Source of the DNA: Microbispora siamensis
GTDB lineage: Bacteria; Actinomycetota; Actinomycetes; Streptosporangiales; Streptosporangiaceae
NCBI RefSeq assembly: GCF_016863095.1
Contig: NZ_BOOF01000006.1
Span: forward strand, 124,001 to 188,000
Direction of reading: 5' to 3'
DNA: 64,000 bases
The notes below the pieces were generated by a model. That model was not told the origin of the DNA and ran no database searches. It worked only from the letters and a program-made list of their open reading frames with translations. Positions 34,147 to 42,065 of the stretch are shown here, piece by piece. Position 1 is the stretch's first letter. Each line of letters starts with the position of its first letter. A program made the position numbers and the translations under genes.

Positions 34147-35079
34147 ATGAGGATCGGTGTTCTCGTCGGGGAGGTACGTGGAGCCGTGACGGCCGAGGAG
34201 TTCGCCGGCCAGGTGCGCGCGGCGGCGGATGCCGGTTTCGCCACCGCCTGGTCGGCCCAGGCGCTCGGGTGGGACGCGCTGACCGCGCTGGCCGTGGCGG
34301 GCGCCCAGGTGCCGGGCATCGCGCTGGGCTCTTCTGTGGTTCCCGTGCCCGCCCGTCATCCGCTGATGCTGGCGAGCCAGGCCCTGAGCGTCCAGGCGGC
34401 GACCGGGAACCGGCTCACCCTCGGCATCGGCGTGGGGATCGCGATGATGACGCGGACGATGTTCGGCCTTTCCGCCGAACGGCCCGTCGCCCGGATGCGC
34501 GAATACCTGTCGGTGCTCCGTCCCCTGCTCAGGGGCGAGCAGGTGAGCCATCGAGGCGAGACGTTGACAGCGGAGGGCGCGGTGAACGTTCCCGGCGCCG
34601 CGCCGCCGCCCGTACTGCTGGCCGCGCTCGGCCCCGCCATGCTGCGCCTGGCGGGCGAGCACGCGGACGGCGTGGTGACCTGGATGACCGGCCCCCGCAC
34701 CCTGGCCGGTCACATCGTCCCGGCGGTCACGCGGGCGGCCCACGCCGCCGGGCGCCCCTCCCCCCGCGTCGTCGCCGGGCTGATCGTCTGCGTGACGGAC
34801 GACGAAGAGGGCGTCCGGCGGCGGATCGCCGGGGAGTTCGGGCTGGCGGGCCAGGTGCCCGAATATCGGGCCGTGCTCGACCGGGAGGGCGTGGACGGCC
34901 CGGAGGACGTCGTGATCGCCGGCGACGAACAGGCGGTCGTCCGGCGGATCCGGCGGCTCGCCGAGGCGGGGGTCACCGAGTTCGCGGCGTCGCCGTACGG
35001 TGACGCGCGCGAGCAGGAACGCACCCTCGCCGTGCTCGCCGGCCTCGCCCGATCAGCCCAGTATTCGGGGCCGGCCTGA
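34147..35079 (+). CDS. LLM-class (F420/flavin) oxidoreductase
   Basis: 310 residues. It is a luciferase-like TIM barrel: MRIGVLVGEVRGAVTAEEFAGQVRAAADAGFATAWSAQALGWDALTALA, the substrate/cofactor segment GIALGSSVVPVPARHPLMLASQALSVQAATG, GNRLTLGIGVG, PPVLLAALGPAMLRLAGEHADGVVTWMTGP. The pattern fits actinomycete F420-dependent enzymes (MSMEG_4879-like group) rather than FMN luciferases, but the cofactor is an inference. The ATG follows AAGGTGAGG. It is head-to-head with the TetR gene, leaving essentially no spare promoter DNA between the two coding regions. Confidence 0.9.
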   Translation: MRIGVLVGEVRGAVTAEEFAGQVRAAADAGFATAWSAQALGWDALTALAVAGAQVPGIALGSSVVPVPARHPLMLASQALSVQAATGNRLTLGIGVGIAMMTRTMFGLSAERPVARMREYLSVLRPLLRGEQVSHRGETLTAEGAVNVPGAAPPPVLLAALGPAMLRLAGEHADGVVTWMTGPRTLAGHIVPAVTRAAHAAGRPSPRVVAGLIVCVTDDEEGVRRRIAGEFGLAGQVPEYRAVLDREGVDGPEDVVIAGDEQAVVRRIRRLAEAGVTEFAASPYGDAREQERTLAVLAGLARSAQYSGPA

Positions 35080-35093
35080 CGGGCGGGGACCGG

Positions 35094-36038
35094 TCAGGAG
35101 CTCAGGACCTCCTCGCGCCGCCGGACGAGGGACTCCTGCTGACGGGTCAGCTCGCCACAGCGGGCGGAAACCTGATTGACCATCGCCGCGACCCACTCGG
35201 CGACCTCGCGCACCGCCTCCGCCGTACGGGCGATCCGCTGGTGCTTGATGGCGTCGGTGATGATGTTGTCGAAGAAGACGTCGGCGAACCAGCGGGTGTC
35301 CACCTTCGGCAACTGGGGCGCGGCGTTGACGCCGATGTCGGCCAGCTCGCGGGAGAACCGGTCGAGCGCGCCCTGCGCGTGCCAGGCCGCCTCGTCGGCC
35401 TGACGCAGGTGCCCGTGCTCGACCATGTCGGCGAACCCACCGCCGTTGCTGAACATGTCCCACGTCGAGGCGCCGCGGGCACTGCCCAGATGCCGCAGGA
35501 CGTAGCCGACCGCCTGACCCGCGGCGGCCCCGGCCTGCTGCGCCTCCTGGTGCTCGCGCAGGTCGGCGCTCACGTTCGACAGCCGTGCGGCGATGTCGGC
35601 CAATTCCCGCCCGCGTGGATCGCCCGACTCGACCAGCATCCGTTCCTTGCGGGCGAGCAGCACCTCCAGCTCGTGATGCGGGTTGCCGAGCTCCGCGAGG
35701 GCCTGGTCGGTCGTACGCAGGTCGCCGTTGAGCCACTCCAGGCGGGTGCGCTGACCGGTGACCCGCTGGCGGGCCGCCGCCGCCTCGGCCCGTTCCCGCG
35801 CCAGGCGCTCCTCCTTGCCTCCGGTCAGACCCGCCAGGAAGGCGGTGAAACCGCCCTGTTCCAGCTTGGCGACGTCGCGATCCTCCTTGACGAGCTGCCG
35901 CTCCAGGTCCGCGAGCATGCCACGGACCTCCTCGATCTGAGTCAGGAGAGTGGCACGCTGCCGGGTGAGCTGGTCCCGGCGTCTGGCGCGGTCCCGCGCG
36001 TCCCGGATCTCGTCGTCGATAGCAGCGAAAAGGGTCAC
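35094..36038 (-). CDS. cytoplasmic coiled-coil protein of unknown function
   Basis: 314 residues, no signal peptide or membrane helix. The first 135 residues form a long charged coiled coil (RDQLTRQRATLLTQIEEVRGMLADLERQLVKEDRDVAKLEQGG, then GGKEERLARERAEAAAARQRV). A Gly/Ala-rich helical middle follows (about 165-215), then a helical C-terminal domain with PKVDTRWFADVFFDNIITDAIKHQRI and a second short coiled coil. The KLE..F..FLAGLTGGKEERLAKE pattern recurs in bacterial proteins of unknown function, and I cannot name the family. The GTG at 36038 fits the start. No operon partner is obvious; the next gene on this strand begins 110 bases upstream. Confidence 0.75.
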   Translation of the reverse strand: MTLFAAIDDEIRDARDRARRRDQLTRQRATLLTQIEEVRGMLADLERQLVKEDRDVAKLEQGGFTAFLAGLTGGKEERLARERAEAAAARQRVTGQRTRLEWLNGDLRTTDQALAELGNPHHELEVLLARKERMLVESGDPRGRELADIAARLSNVSADLREHQEAQQAGAAAGQAVGYVLRHLGSARGASTWDMFSNGGGFADMVEHGHLRQADEAAWHAQGALDRFSRELADIGVNAAPQLPKVDTRWFADVFFDNIITDAIKHQRIARTAEAVREVAEWVAAMVNQVSARCGELTRQQESLVRRREEVLSS

Positions 36039-36147
36039 ACTTCACAGACGTGCAATAGACGCCCAAACGTTCCCGCTCCGCTGCCCGGTCGCCGCGACCC
36101 TCGGCAGCCGGGCGGCCGAGAGCTCCGAGACGCCGTCAGAAGCCGGC

Positions 36148-37110
36148 TCAGGCGACCAACAGTCCCGGGGCATGACGGGGATGGGGGTTTCCGTCGTGGC
36201 CACCCGGCAGGCGGAGCCTGAGACAGGAACGGGCGGCTGCGGCCGGCGTGAGACGTACGCGCAGGAGCCCGCTCTCCTCGTCCGGCATACCGGGCGGGGA
36301 CCCGTACTCGGCGCCGGGAACGGGAAAGGGCCCGCTTTCCAGGTCCGCTCCGCCCGACAGCACGGCGTAGTCCATCCCCGCCACCCGGAGGCGGCGGGCG
36401 ACAGCGCGGCGGGGCGCCAGGAGGCCGGTGGACAGCCAGGTGAGGTGGCCCCCGAGCAGCGACTCGGCCACGGTGCGCAGGACCGTGACCGCGCACAGGC
36501 TGTGCGCGCAGGCGAGGCCGGTCAGCGTGATCTCCGGCAGACCGAAACGCCGCAGGCCGCGCGAGGTCGTGACGAGGCACGAGCAGCCCCCGTCGACATC
36601 GGCTCCCGTAGGTGCGGCAGCGCCGAGGCCGAGGGCACAGGCGTGTTCCTCGTCGGCGCACGACACCCTCCAGCCCAGCCAGTCGTCGCCGAGGTGGAAA
36701 TCCCGCCGCTCCCCCGGGCACTCGGCGCAGTGGTAGACGGCCGCTCCCGTGAGCGGGTCGTACAACCCGCCGTGGTAGGCCTCTGCGATCCCGCGCGCGG
36801 CCGCCCGGGCGACCTGGGCGGCCTCGGGTTGTTCCTCGACGGGAGCGGTGCTCGTCACCACCACGTGATGGCGGGCCCGTCTCACCCGTCTGAGGTCCTC
36901 GGCGTTCAGATCCATCCGCCGCCAGGGGGACCGCGCCGACCGGAACGCCTCCAGCGTCAGCCGGGGCGTGCCGAGGGCGTCCCTGGCGGCGCGCCGATGG
37001 GACGGTCCCATCCGCCAGGGGACGATCGACGAGAGATCGGTCGGCGTACGGTCCGTGGCGACGACGAAGACCGACGAGGTCTGCGCGGGCACGGGATAGG
37101 TGATTCGCAT
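36148..37110 (-). CDS. hypothetical protein with cysteine-rich centre
   Basis: 320 residues with the ATG at 37110 behind a very strong GGAGGAGG. The N-terminal third (RITYPVPAQTSSVFVVATDR, LTLEAFRSARSPWRRMDLN, ARHHVVVTSTAPVEEQPEAAQVARAAARGIAEAYHGGLYDPLTG) looks like a compact alpha/beta domain. The middle has several cysteines (YHCAECPGE, VSCADEEHACALG, DGGCSCLVTTSRGL, ACAHSLCAVT) that could bind Zn. The C-terminal part contains LGGHLTWLSTGLL. No known family was recognised. It has no signal peptide, and the promoter probably lies in the 245-base gap to the Nudix gene. Confidence 0.75.
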   Translation of the reverse strand: MRITYPVPAQTSSVFVVATDRTPTDLSSIVPWRMGPSHRRAARDALGTPRLTLEAFRSARSPWRRMDLNAEDLRRVRRARHHVVVTSTAPVEEQPEAAQVARAAARGIAEAYHGGLYDPLTGAAVYHCAECPGERRDFHLGDDWLGWRVSCADEEHACALGLGAAAPTGADVDGGCSCLVTTSRGLRRFGLPEITLTGLACAHSLCAVTVLRTVAESLLGGHLTWLSTGLLAPRRAVARRLRVAGMDYAVLSGGADLESGPFPVPGAEYGSPPGMPDEESGLLRVRLTPAAAARSCLRLRLPGGHDGNPHPRHAPGLLVA

Positions 37111-37355
37111 GGCTCCTCCTCCGCGACGTGCTGCACCTACAACCGCCGAAGCGGCCGCGGGAAGTGCCGCAGGAGCAGCCGGCCCCGCACCCACCGCTCC
37201 TCGCACTGCCGCAGGGCCACAGCCTGCGCGAATCCGCCGCCGCCCGTCCCACCCGAACGCCGCTCTGTGGACAACCGGCGAACAGAACGGGCGAATCTCC
37301 CCGCCACATCGCACTGGTCCACAGGTCGCCGGTCGACGGCCTGTCCGGCGACCGC

Positions 37356-37856
37356 CTAACCGGCCTTGCCGAGGATCAGGAGCCGATGGGACTCCAGCGT
37401 CCCTTCCGGCAGGTCGTCCGGCGCGCACCACCGCGCCTCCAGGATCTCCTTGGGGTCGATCCTCATCGTGCCGCCCGCGAACTCGGCCTCGTACGCCACC
37501 TCGACCCGCAGCCGGTAGCCGCTCTTGAGCTGCACGAGCTCACCGACACGCACCGTCAAGCCGGTCTCTTCCCGCACCTCCCTGACGACCGTCTCCTGGA
37601 ACGTCTCCCCCTTGATGGCGCAGCCGGTGGGCAGCCCCCACTGCCGGCCTTCCGGCCACAACCGATGCCGGAGCAACAGCACCCGCCCGTCTCCGTCGCG
37701 AACGATGCCCGTCACGCCGACCATGAACTTCGCCTGCGAGATCCACAGCAGTCGCCACTGCACCGAACCGCCGATGCTCCGCCACAGCCGGGCGACCAGA
37801 TCGTTCACGATGAGTCCCTTCGTCCACGGTGACCCCAGGAGTGAGAAGGACATCAT
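37356..37856 (-). CDS. Nudix hydrolase
   Basis: 166 residues. The Nudix box is complete: G-x5-E-x7-REVREETGL, starting GCAIKGETFQETVV. It hydrolyses a nucleoside diphosphate linked to some group X; the specificity cannot be told. About 45 residues precede the Nudix fold, including WRSIGGSVQWRLLWISQAKF, which is common in actinomycete members. The ATG at 37856 overlaps the stop codon of erm by one base (TGATG), so translation is coupled to the rRNA methyltransferase. A second ATG follows directly. A role in resistance, such as cleaving a nucleotide-activated product, is possible but unproven. Confidence 0.9.
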   Translation of the reverse strand: MMSFSLLGSPWTKGLIVNDLVARLWRSIGGSVQWRLLWISQAKFMVGVTGIVRDGDGRVLLLRHRLWPEGRQWGLPTGCAIKGETFQETVVREVREETGLTVRVGELVQLKSGYRLRVEVAYEAEFAGGTMRIDPKEILEARWCAPDDLPEGTLESHRLLILGKAG

Positions 37857-38632
37857 CACAGGCCCGGCCGCCGGCGCCGCGTCACTTCCTGCCAGAGGGA
37901 CGCCCACTGTCCGGCGGTCAGGTCCTTGGGCAGCGCGTGCGGCGTCACCCGCGCGTCACGCGCCCAGGCGCGTACGGCCTGGCGGTCCAGGTGTCCCGTG
38001 CGTTCGAGGATCTCGGTGAGGCCGCGCCCGCGCCCGGTGAAGACCCGGCGCACGAGGTCCTGGTACGGCCCCCGCTCGGCGACGAGGGGTACGGCCCTGC
38101 GCGTCATGGTGAGCAGGCCGCCGTCGACCGAGGGGGCGGGCCGGAACGAGCGAGCGGGCACCCGCGCGTGCACCTCGAACGCGTACCACGGCCACCAGGC
38201 CGCGGTCAGCATGCTGGCGCCGCCGACGCCGGCCCGACGCCGGGCGACCTCCCACTGGACCAGCAGCACCGCCGTCCTCCAGCCGGGGGCCGCGAGGAGC
38301 CGCCGCATGATCGAGGTCGTCAGGTGAAACGGCAGGTTTCCGACGACCACGTGAGGGTGCCGGGGCAACCGAAACCGCAGGATGTCGGCGTTGACGACGG
38401 TGACGTTGGCCGGGACGCGCCGGGCCAGCCGGCGTGCCCGCCCGGAATCGACCTCGACCGCCGTCACCGGCCTGCCGTACCGGCTCAGGGGAAGCGTCAG
38501 CGCCCCGTCCCCCGCGCCGACCTCGACGATCGGACCGGTCGTCCCGGCGACGAGTTCCCCGATGCGGGCGATGACCGTGCGGTCGACGAGGAAGTTCTGG
38601 CCGAGCTCGTGCCGTCCGCTCTGATGAACCAT
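37856..38632 (-). CDS. erm: Erm-family 23S rRNA (adenine-N6) methyltransferase
   Basis: 258 residues. It is a KsgA/Erm fold methyltransferase: HELGQNFLVDRTVI at the start, SAM loop EVGAGDGAL at 37-45, and catalytic NLPFH at 99-103 (Erm and KsgA share NxPF). The length, the short C-terminal domain and the actinomycete-style Arg-rich tail fit Erm enzymes that methylate A2058 and give macrolide-lincosamide-streptogramin B resistance. KsgA is less likely because its conserved C-terminal region is not seen. A leader peptide and a 12-bp hairpin lie upstream (38736-38777, 38726-38752), the normal setting for drug-induced attenuation. It may serve self-protection or intrinsic resistance. Confidence 0.9.
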   Translation of the reverse strand: MVHQSGRHELGQNFLVDRTVIARIGELVAGTTGPIVEVGAGDGALTLPLSRYGRPVTAVEVDSGRARRLARRVPANVTVVNADILRFRLPRHPHVVVGNLPFHLTTSIMRRLLAAPGWRTAVLLVQWEVARRRAGVGGASMLTAAWWPWYAFEVHARVPARSFRPAPSVDGGLLTMTRRAVPLVAERGPYQDLVRRVFTGRGRGLTEILERTGHLDRQAVRAWARDARVTPHALPKDLTAGQWASLWQEVTRRRRPGL

Positions 38633-38725
38633 GGAAGTGCTCCGCGAGTGCGCGATCGGAGCCGGGCAGCGCGAAGCGCCGCACCGGCGAGGACACCGAT
38701 GGCGGCGGAGCCGTACAAGAGGAAG

Positions 38726-38752
38726 GGATCCGCCGCTACGAGCGGCGGATCC
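38726..38752 (-). promoter_or_regulatory. attenuator-like hairpin in the erm leader
   Basis: A perfect 12-bp stem (GGATCCGCCGCT / AGCGGCGGATCC) with a 3-base loop lies 94 bases before erm. The end of the leader ORF falls inside it, so a ribosome stalled on the leader would alter its folding. A second smaller hairpin (GCGC-loop-GCGC, near 38665-38683) follows. There is no T-tract, so control could be at translation or by transcription arrest. Confidence 0.6.
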
Positions 38753-38777
38753 TCGTGAAGCATGCGAAGCAGCACAT
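38736..38777 (-). CDS. putative erm leader peptide (13 residues)
   Basis: The ATG at 38777 opens MCCFACFTRIRRS, ending with TAG inside the loop of the downstream hairpin. A TAGGGT -10 element ends 7 bases before this ATG, so transcription would start at or next to it and the peptide would be made from a leaderless message. Erm genes are commonly controlled by ribosome stalling on such short peptides. An overlapping frame beginning GTG at 38775 (MLLRMLHED...) stays open through the leader and is an alternative. Proposed from position only. Confidence 0.45.
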   Translation of the reverse strand: MCCFACFTRIRRS

Positions 38778-38784
38778 GGGCGTC

Positions 38785-38823
38785 ACCCTAGCGAGCACGA
38801 CGGGAGGAGCCGCAAACCATTTT
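38785..38823 (-). promoter_or_regulatory. erm promoter with A-tract before the -35 region (WhiB7-like)
   Basis: Read on the minus strand: AAAATGG (38823-38817), TTTGCGG as a -35 region (38816-38810), a 19-20-base spacer and TAGGGT as -10 (38790-38785). An A-rich block directly upstream of a GGTTNG-like -35 is the layout described for WhiB7-dependent resistance promoters in actinobacteria. Erm genes are known members of that regulon. The spacer is on the long side. Confidence 0.4.
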
Positions 38824-38881
38824 CCGCGTGTGTCCTCCACCGCGACTCTCGTCCGCCGCCGCTCTCGCGGGAGCGACCGCC

Positions 38882-39841
38882 CTACCGTGACCCGTCTTCA
38901 CTCCAGGTCATGTCGATCCGCTGGCCGATGACCTCGTATCCGGCACGGAGGAACGCCCGGGCCATCGGGACGTTCCCGACATCCGTGGCGGCGCGGATTC
39001 GCGGGACGCCCTGCCCGGCGAGGATCCGGGTTCCCTCGGCCAGCAGGTCGTCGATGTAGCCGTTGCCGCGGCGGGCCGGGACGACCCCGATGTACGCGAT
39101 CACCGGGTTGTATTCGTTGCGGGCAGGGATGACGAATCCCACCGGTTCGCCCTCGGGTGACATGCCGATCCGCCACCATTCCCGTGGGCTCGGGTAGTGG
39201 ACGAGTTCGTCGTCGTAGTGCTGGGCCGCGGCCCGCTCGGCGGGCATTCGAGTGAGGTCGGCGCGGCCGTGGGCGTCGAGCGTGCCGTCGAGGACGAGGG
39301 TCATCAGGGCGAGCAGTTCCTCCCTGCCGGCCACGGGCCGGAAGGTCAGCCGCCCGCTCGGTGCCGCCATGGGAGTGCCTGGACGCCACTCCAGCCGCAG
39401 CCGTTCGACGAGCAGCCGGGCGCCGGTCCGCTCCAGCACGGCCATGCGGTTCTCGACGGCTGGCCTCGCCTTGGCGTCGTCACGCCATCGCGGGGGGACG
39501 AACGCGTTGTATTCCGGCGGGCGCACGCCGGCCGGCAGCACCGCGGCGCTCGCGGTTTCGAACAATCGGACCCCGGCCTCGATGCTCGCCGGTCCGGGCA
39601 TGGTGTCGTCGAGGTCGAGGATGTCCAGCAGCGCCGGCGCCTCGCCCGCGCGCGGGGCCCACCAGGCCAGCCTGGCGACGAGGCGATCGCCGCGCAGCGC
39701 CATCCACATCCACTCCGGCCGCCGGCGGCCGGAGGCGAGGTCGTCGTCCAGCTCGTCGTTCAGCAGGTAGGGCAGGCGGCGGAAAAGGTCGAGCTCCTCG
39801 CGCCCCGTGACGGGGCGCGTGATCACATCGTTGGGGTTCAC
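38882..39841 (-). CDS. GNAT acetyltransferase with two tandem domains
   Basis: 319 residues. The protein appears duplicated: residues about 8-150 and 165-319 each begin with the same phrase (RPVTGREELDLF and RPVAGREELLAL). The C-terminal copy has a proper acetyl-CoA loop, VVPARRGNGYIDDLL, followed by the usual helix and NVPMARAFLRAGYE. The N-terminal copy lacks the R/QxxGxG/A loop and is probably structural. The GTG start at 39841 (MNPNDVITRPV) fits. It lies near erm and is preceded by a 17-residue ORF with a strong ribosome binding site. Its substrate is unknown; antibiotic acetylation is possible but not shown by any motif. Confidence 0.85.
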   Translation of the reverse strand: MNPNDVITRPVTGREELDLFRRLPYLLNDELDDDLASGRRRPEWMWMALRGDRLVARLAWWAPRAGEAPALLDILDLDDTMPGPASIEAGVRLFETASAAVLPAGVRPPEYNAFVPPRWRDDAKARPAVENRMAVLERTGARLLVERLRLEWRPGTPMAAPSGRLTFRPVAGREELLALMTLVLDGTLDAHGRADLTRMPAERAAAQHYDDELVHYPSPREWWRIGMSPEGEPVGFVIPARNEYNPVIAYIGVVPARRGNGYIDDLLAEGTRILAGQGVPRIRAATDVGNVPMARAFLRAGYEVIGQRIDMTWSEDGSR

Positions 39842-39882
39842 TGCACTTCCTCAGGTGAGGTGTGCCCGCTCACGCCCAGGGG

Positions 39883-39936
39883 TCAGCGTCCGGCCGTACC
39901 CCCGGAAGGAACCGGCACGACGTTCTTGGCACACAT
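39883..39936 (-). CDS. 17-residue ORF with strong ribosome binding site upstream of GNAT gene
   Basis: The ATG at 39936 is preceded by GAGGAGGGA at good spacing and encodes MCAKNVVPVPSGGTAGR, ending 41 bases before the GNAT start. The quality of the Shine-Dalgarno is far above chance for such a short frame. It may be a leader peptide controlling the acetyltransferase or a free small protein. No homologue is recognised. Confidence 0.4.
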   Translation of the reverse strand: MCAKNVVPVPSGGTAGR

Positions 39937-39977
39937 CGGCTCGTCCCTCCTCTCGTCGTCGTAGGTCTGCGCCTGTT

Positions 39978-41246
39978 CTATCGGACGTGCCACTCGGCCG
40001 GCCAATCCTTTTCCGCCGCGAAACCGGCGGGCCGGTGGCCCTCCCGCTCCTCGCCGGAGGGCCGCCGGGGCGCCGCCAGGGCGGCCAGCGCGGTGGTCAC
40101 GGGGACGGCCGCGATCAGTCCCAGCGTGCCGACGATGCTGCGGATGATCTCCTGGGCGAGGACGGGGTTGCGCAGCACGTCTCCGAGCGGCTGGTCGCCG
40201 ACGCTGAACAGCAGCAGCAACGGCAGCGCGGCCCCGGCGTACGCGAGGACGATCGTGTTGATCACGGAGGCGATGTGGGCCCGGCCGACGCGGGCGGCGG
40301 CGCGGTAGAGGCGCCCGAAGGTGTAGCCGGGGTTGGCCACGGCCAGTTCCCCCACGGTGGCGGCCTGGGTCACGGTGACGTCGTCGAGGACGCCGAGCGC
40401 ACCGATGATGATCCCCGCGAGCAGCAGGCCCTGCCCGTTGATCCGGTAGTTGCTGTCGAGCAGGAACGAGCTGTCGTCGGTGACCCCCGCGAGGTGCGCG
40501 ACGTCGATGGCGAACGCGGACAGCAGGCCGGTGAGGGTGAGGCTGACCAGCGTGCCCAGCACCGCCATCGAGGTCGCGATCGTGAAGCCGTGGGTGAGGT
40601 AGAGGACCGCCAGCATGATCGCGGCAGAGCCCACGATCGCCACCAGGGTGGGCGGCTCACCGGCGAGGATCGCGGGGACGACGAAGGTCAGCAGCAGGAC
40701 GAAGGTCACGGCCAGCCCGACCAGCGCGGTCAGTCCGCGCCAGCGCCCGAAGGCGACCACCGCGAGGGCGAACGCGGCGACGAACAGCCACAGCGGAGCG
40801 GACCGGTCGTGGTCCGACAGCAGATACTCGGGTGCGTCGAGCGCGCCGTCCGGCACGTGGACCAGCACGACGTCCTCACCCACCGCGAACCGCTGCGCGC
40901 CGGGACCGGTGGGCAGGCCGGTGGTGACGGTCCGGCCCTCCTCGGACCCGCTCGTGATCGTGACCCGGACGTTCCCGCAGGCGTCGGAGCCCGGCGCCGC
41001 GGCCGGTCCGGCCGCCTGCTCGTCCGGTGCGGCGGGGCACGGTTCGGGGACGATCTCGACGATCGTCCCGTCGACCTGCCGCAGCGAGGACGAGGACGAA
41101 CCCGATGGCCGGCCGTCGCCCGGCCACAGCCATATCAGGGCGGCCACCGTCACCAGAGCGACGGGAACGATGACGGCCAGCGTCGCCACCACGGTCCGGC
41201 GGGAAACGGGCAGGGCGGTCGTGCCGTGGCTGTGATTGGCGCCCAT
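39978..41246 (-). CDS. YibE/F family membrane protein
   Basis: 422 residues. One N-terminal membrane helix (about 20-42) is followed by an extracytoplasmic domain (about 45-150) with VDGTIVEIVPEPCP and VRVTITSGSEEGRTVTTGLPTGPGAQRFAVGEDVVL. Then come about seven membrane helices (about 155-395) with the signature GLLLAGIIIGALGVLDDVTVTQAATVGEL, which defines YibE/F proteins. A His-bearing cytoplasmic start (MGANHSHG) is present. The function is unknown across the family; a transport role is suspected. No gene partner is evident. The 238-base gap upstream holds the SapA terminator and no gene. Confidence 0.9.
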   Translation of the reverse strand: MGANHSHGTTALPVSRRTVVATLAVIVPVALVTVAALIWLWPGDGRPSGSSSSSLRQVDGTIVEIVPEPCPAAPDEQAAGPAAAPGSDACGNVRVTITSGSEEGRTVTTGLPTGPGAQRFAVGEDVVLVHVPDGALDAPEYLLSDHDRSAPLWLFVAAFALAVVAFGRWRGLTALVGLAVTFVLLLTFVVPAILAGEPPTLVAIVGSAAIMLAVLYLTHGFTIATSMAVLGTLVSLTLTGLLSAFAIDVAHLAGVTDDSSFLLDSNYRINGQGLLLAGIIIGALGVLDDVTVTQAATVGELAVANPGYTFGRLYRAAARVGRAHIASVINTIVLAYAGAALPLLLLFSVGDQPLGDVLRNPVLAQEIIRSIVGTLGLIAAVPVTTALAALAAPRRPSGEEREGHRPAGFAAEKDWPAEWHVR

Positions 41247-41413
41247 CTGGACGTACGTCTCCTCGCATCCGGGTCTGCCGCACCGATGCTAGGGGGTCCA
41301 GCGGGGAGGCTCACCAGGCTGCGGGGCGGCGAATCCGAGAGAGGCGGGCCCGGGCCTGCTCCCGGTGGGACCTGCCCGCACCGGGAGCGTGCCGTACGGC
41401 GGCCGTCCGCCGG

Positions 41414-41445
41414 AGGCGCCGCCCGACGCCGGCCGGGCGGCGCCT
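41414..41445 (-). terminator. terminator of the SapA-like gene
   Basis: A perfect 12-bp stem (AGGCGCCGCCCG / CGGGCGGCGCCT) with an 8-base loop lies 40 bases past the end of the SapA-like gene. The rest of the 41247-41484 gap shows nothing coding. Confidence 0.7.
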
Positions 41446-41484
41446 GCGTCCGGCCCTACCGGGCCGTGGTGGGGATGTCCGGGA

Positions 41485-41955
41485 TCACTTGCAGTTGCCC
41501 CACGACAGGCGGCCACCGCTCGCGATCTCCCCGTCGACGCGCGTGTCGGCGATCGTGCCGTAGTACTTCACGCACTTGCCCTTGGCGTTCAGCTTCACCG
41601 GGCCGGCGTAGTACTTGTACTTCTTCAGGTGGTCGATCTTCTCGACCGTCCTCCCGTTGGGCTGTCGCACCATGAGCTGGGCGGAGGTCCTGGTGGGCGT
41701 GCCGACGTACGCCGACTTGATGGTGACGACGCAGTTCTGCCCGGTCGAGCGGTTGTAGAGCAGGTAGACGCGCCCGAAGACCTGCCCCGAAGCGGTCTTC
41801 ACCGCCCGGCTGCCGTCGTGCTTGACCTGGCTGAAGCCGGAGCCGCACACCCCTTCGGGGGTGTAGCCGGCGGAGATCGCGTATGCCGGGTTGGCGACGA
41901 GCCCTCCGACGGCCAGCGCCGCTGCGACGACGACCGTACTCGCGGACCTGCGCAT
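41485..41955 (-). CDS. secreted SapA-like spore-associated protein
   Basis: 156 residues with the ATG at 41955 behind GGAAAGGA. The signal peptide is at 1-26 (ending NPAYA). The mature part has VCGSGFSQVKHD, GRVYLLYNRSTGQNCVVTIKSAYVG, KYYAGPVKLNAKGKCVKYYGTIADTRV and the end GNCK. These match the layout of Streptomyces SapA: four conserved Cys likely in two disulfides, the GxVYLxYN...NCVVT strand and YAGPV..A.GKCV..GG. It is secreted and in Streptomyces is found on the spore surface; the exact role is unknown. It is monocistronic with its own terminator. Confidence 0.82.
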   Translation of the reverse strand: MRRSASTVVVAAALAVGGLVANPAYAISAGYTPEGVCGSGFSQVKHDGSRAVKTASGQVFGRVYLLYNRSTGQNCVVTIKSAYVGTPTRTSAQLMVRQPNGRTVEKIDHLKKYKYYAGPVKLNAKGKCVKYYGTIADTRVDGEIASGGRLSWGNCK

Positions 41956-42065
41956 ACGTTGTCCTTTCCCAACCGCCGCCCTCCGTCCGGGCGGCGTCCT
42001 GGCGATCATCCTTGCGGATCGTCAACCAGGAGATGACCGAAACAGTCAAATTTGGGCAAGGCGAA

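Noticed and set aside
37137-37322. 61-codon minus-strand ORF in the gap between the Nudix gene and the Cys-rich gene
   Set aside because: No ribosome binding site, Arg-rich random composition and no conserved look.
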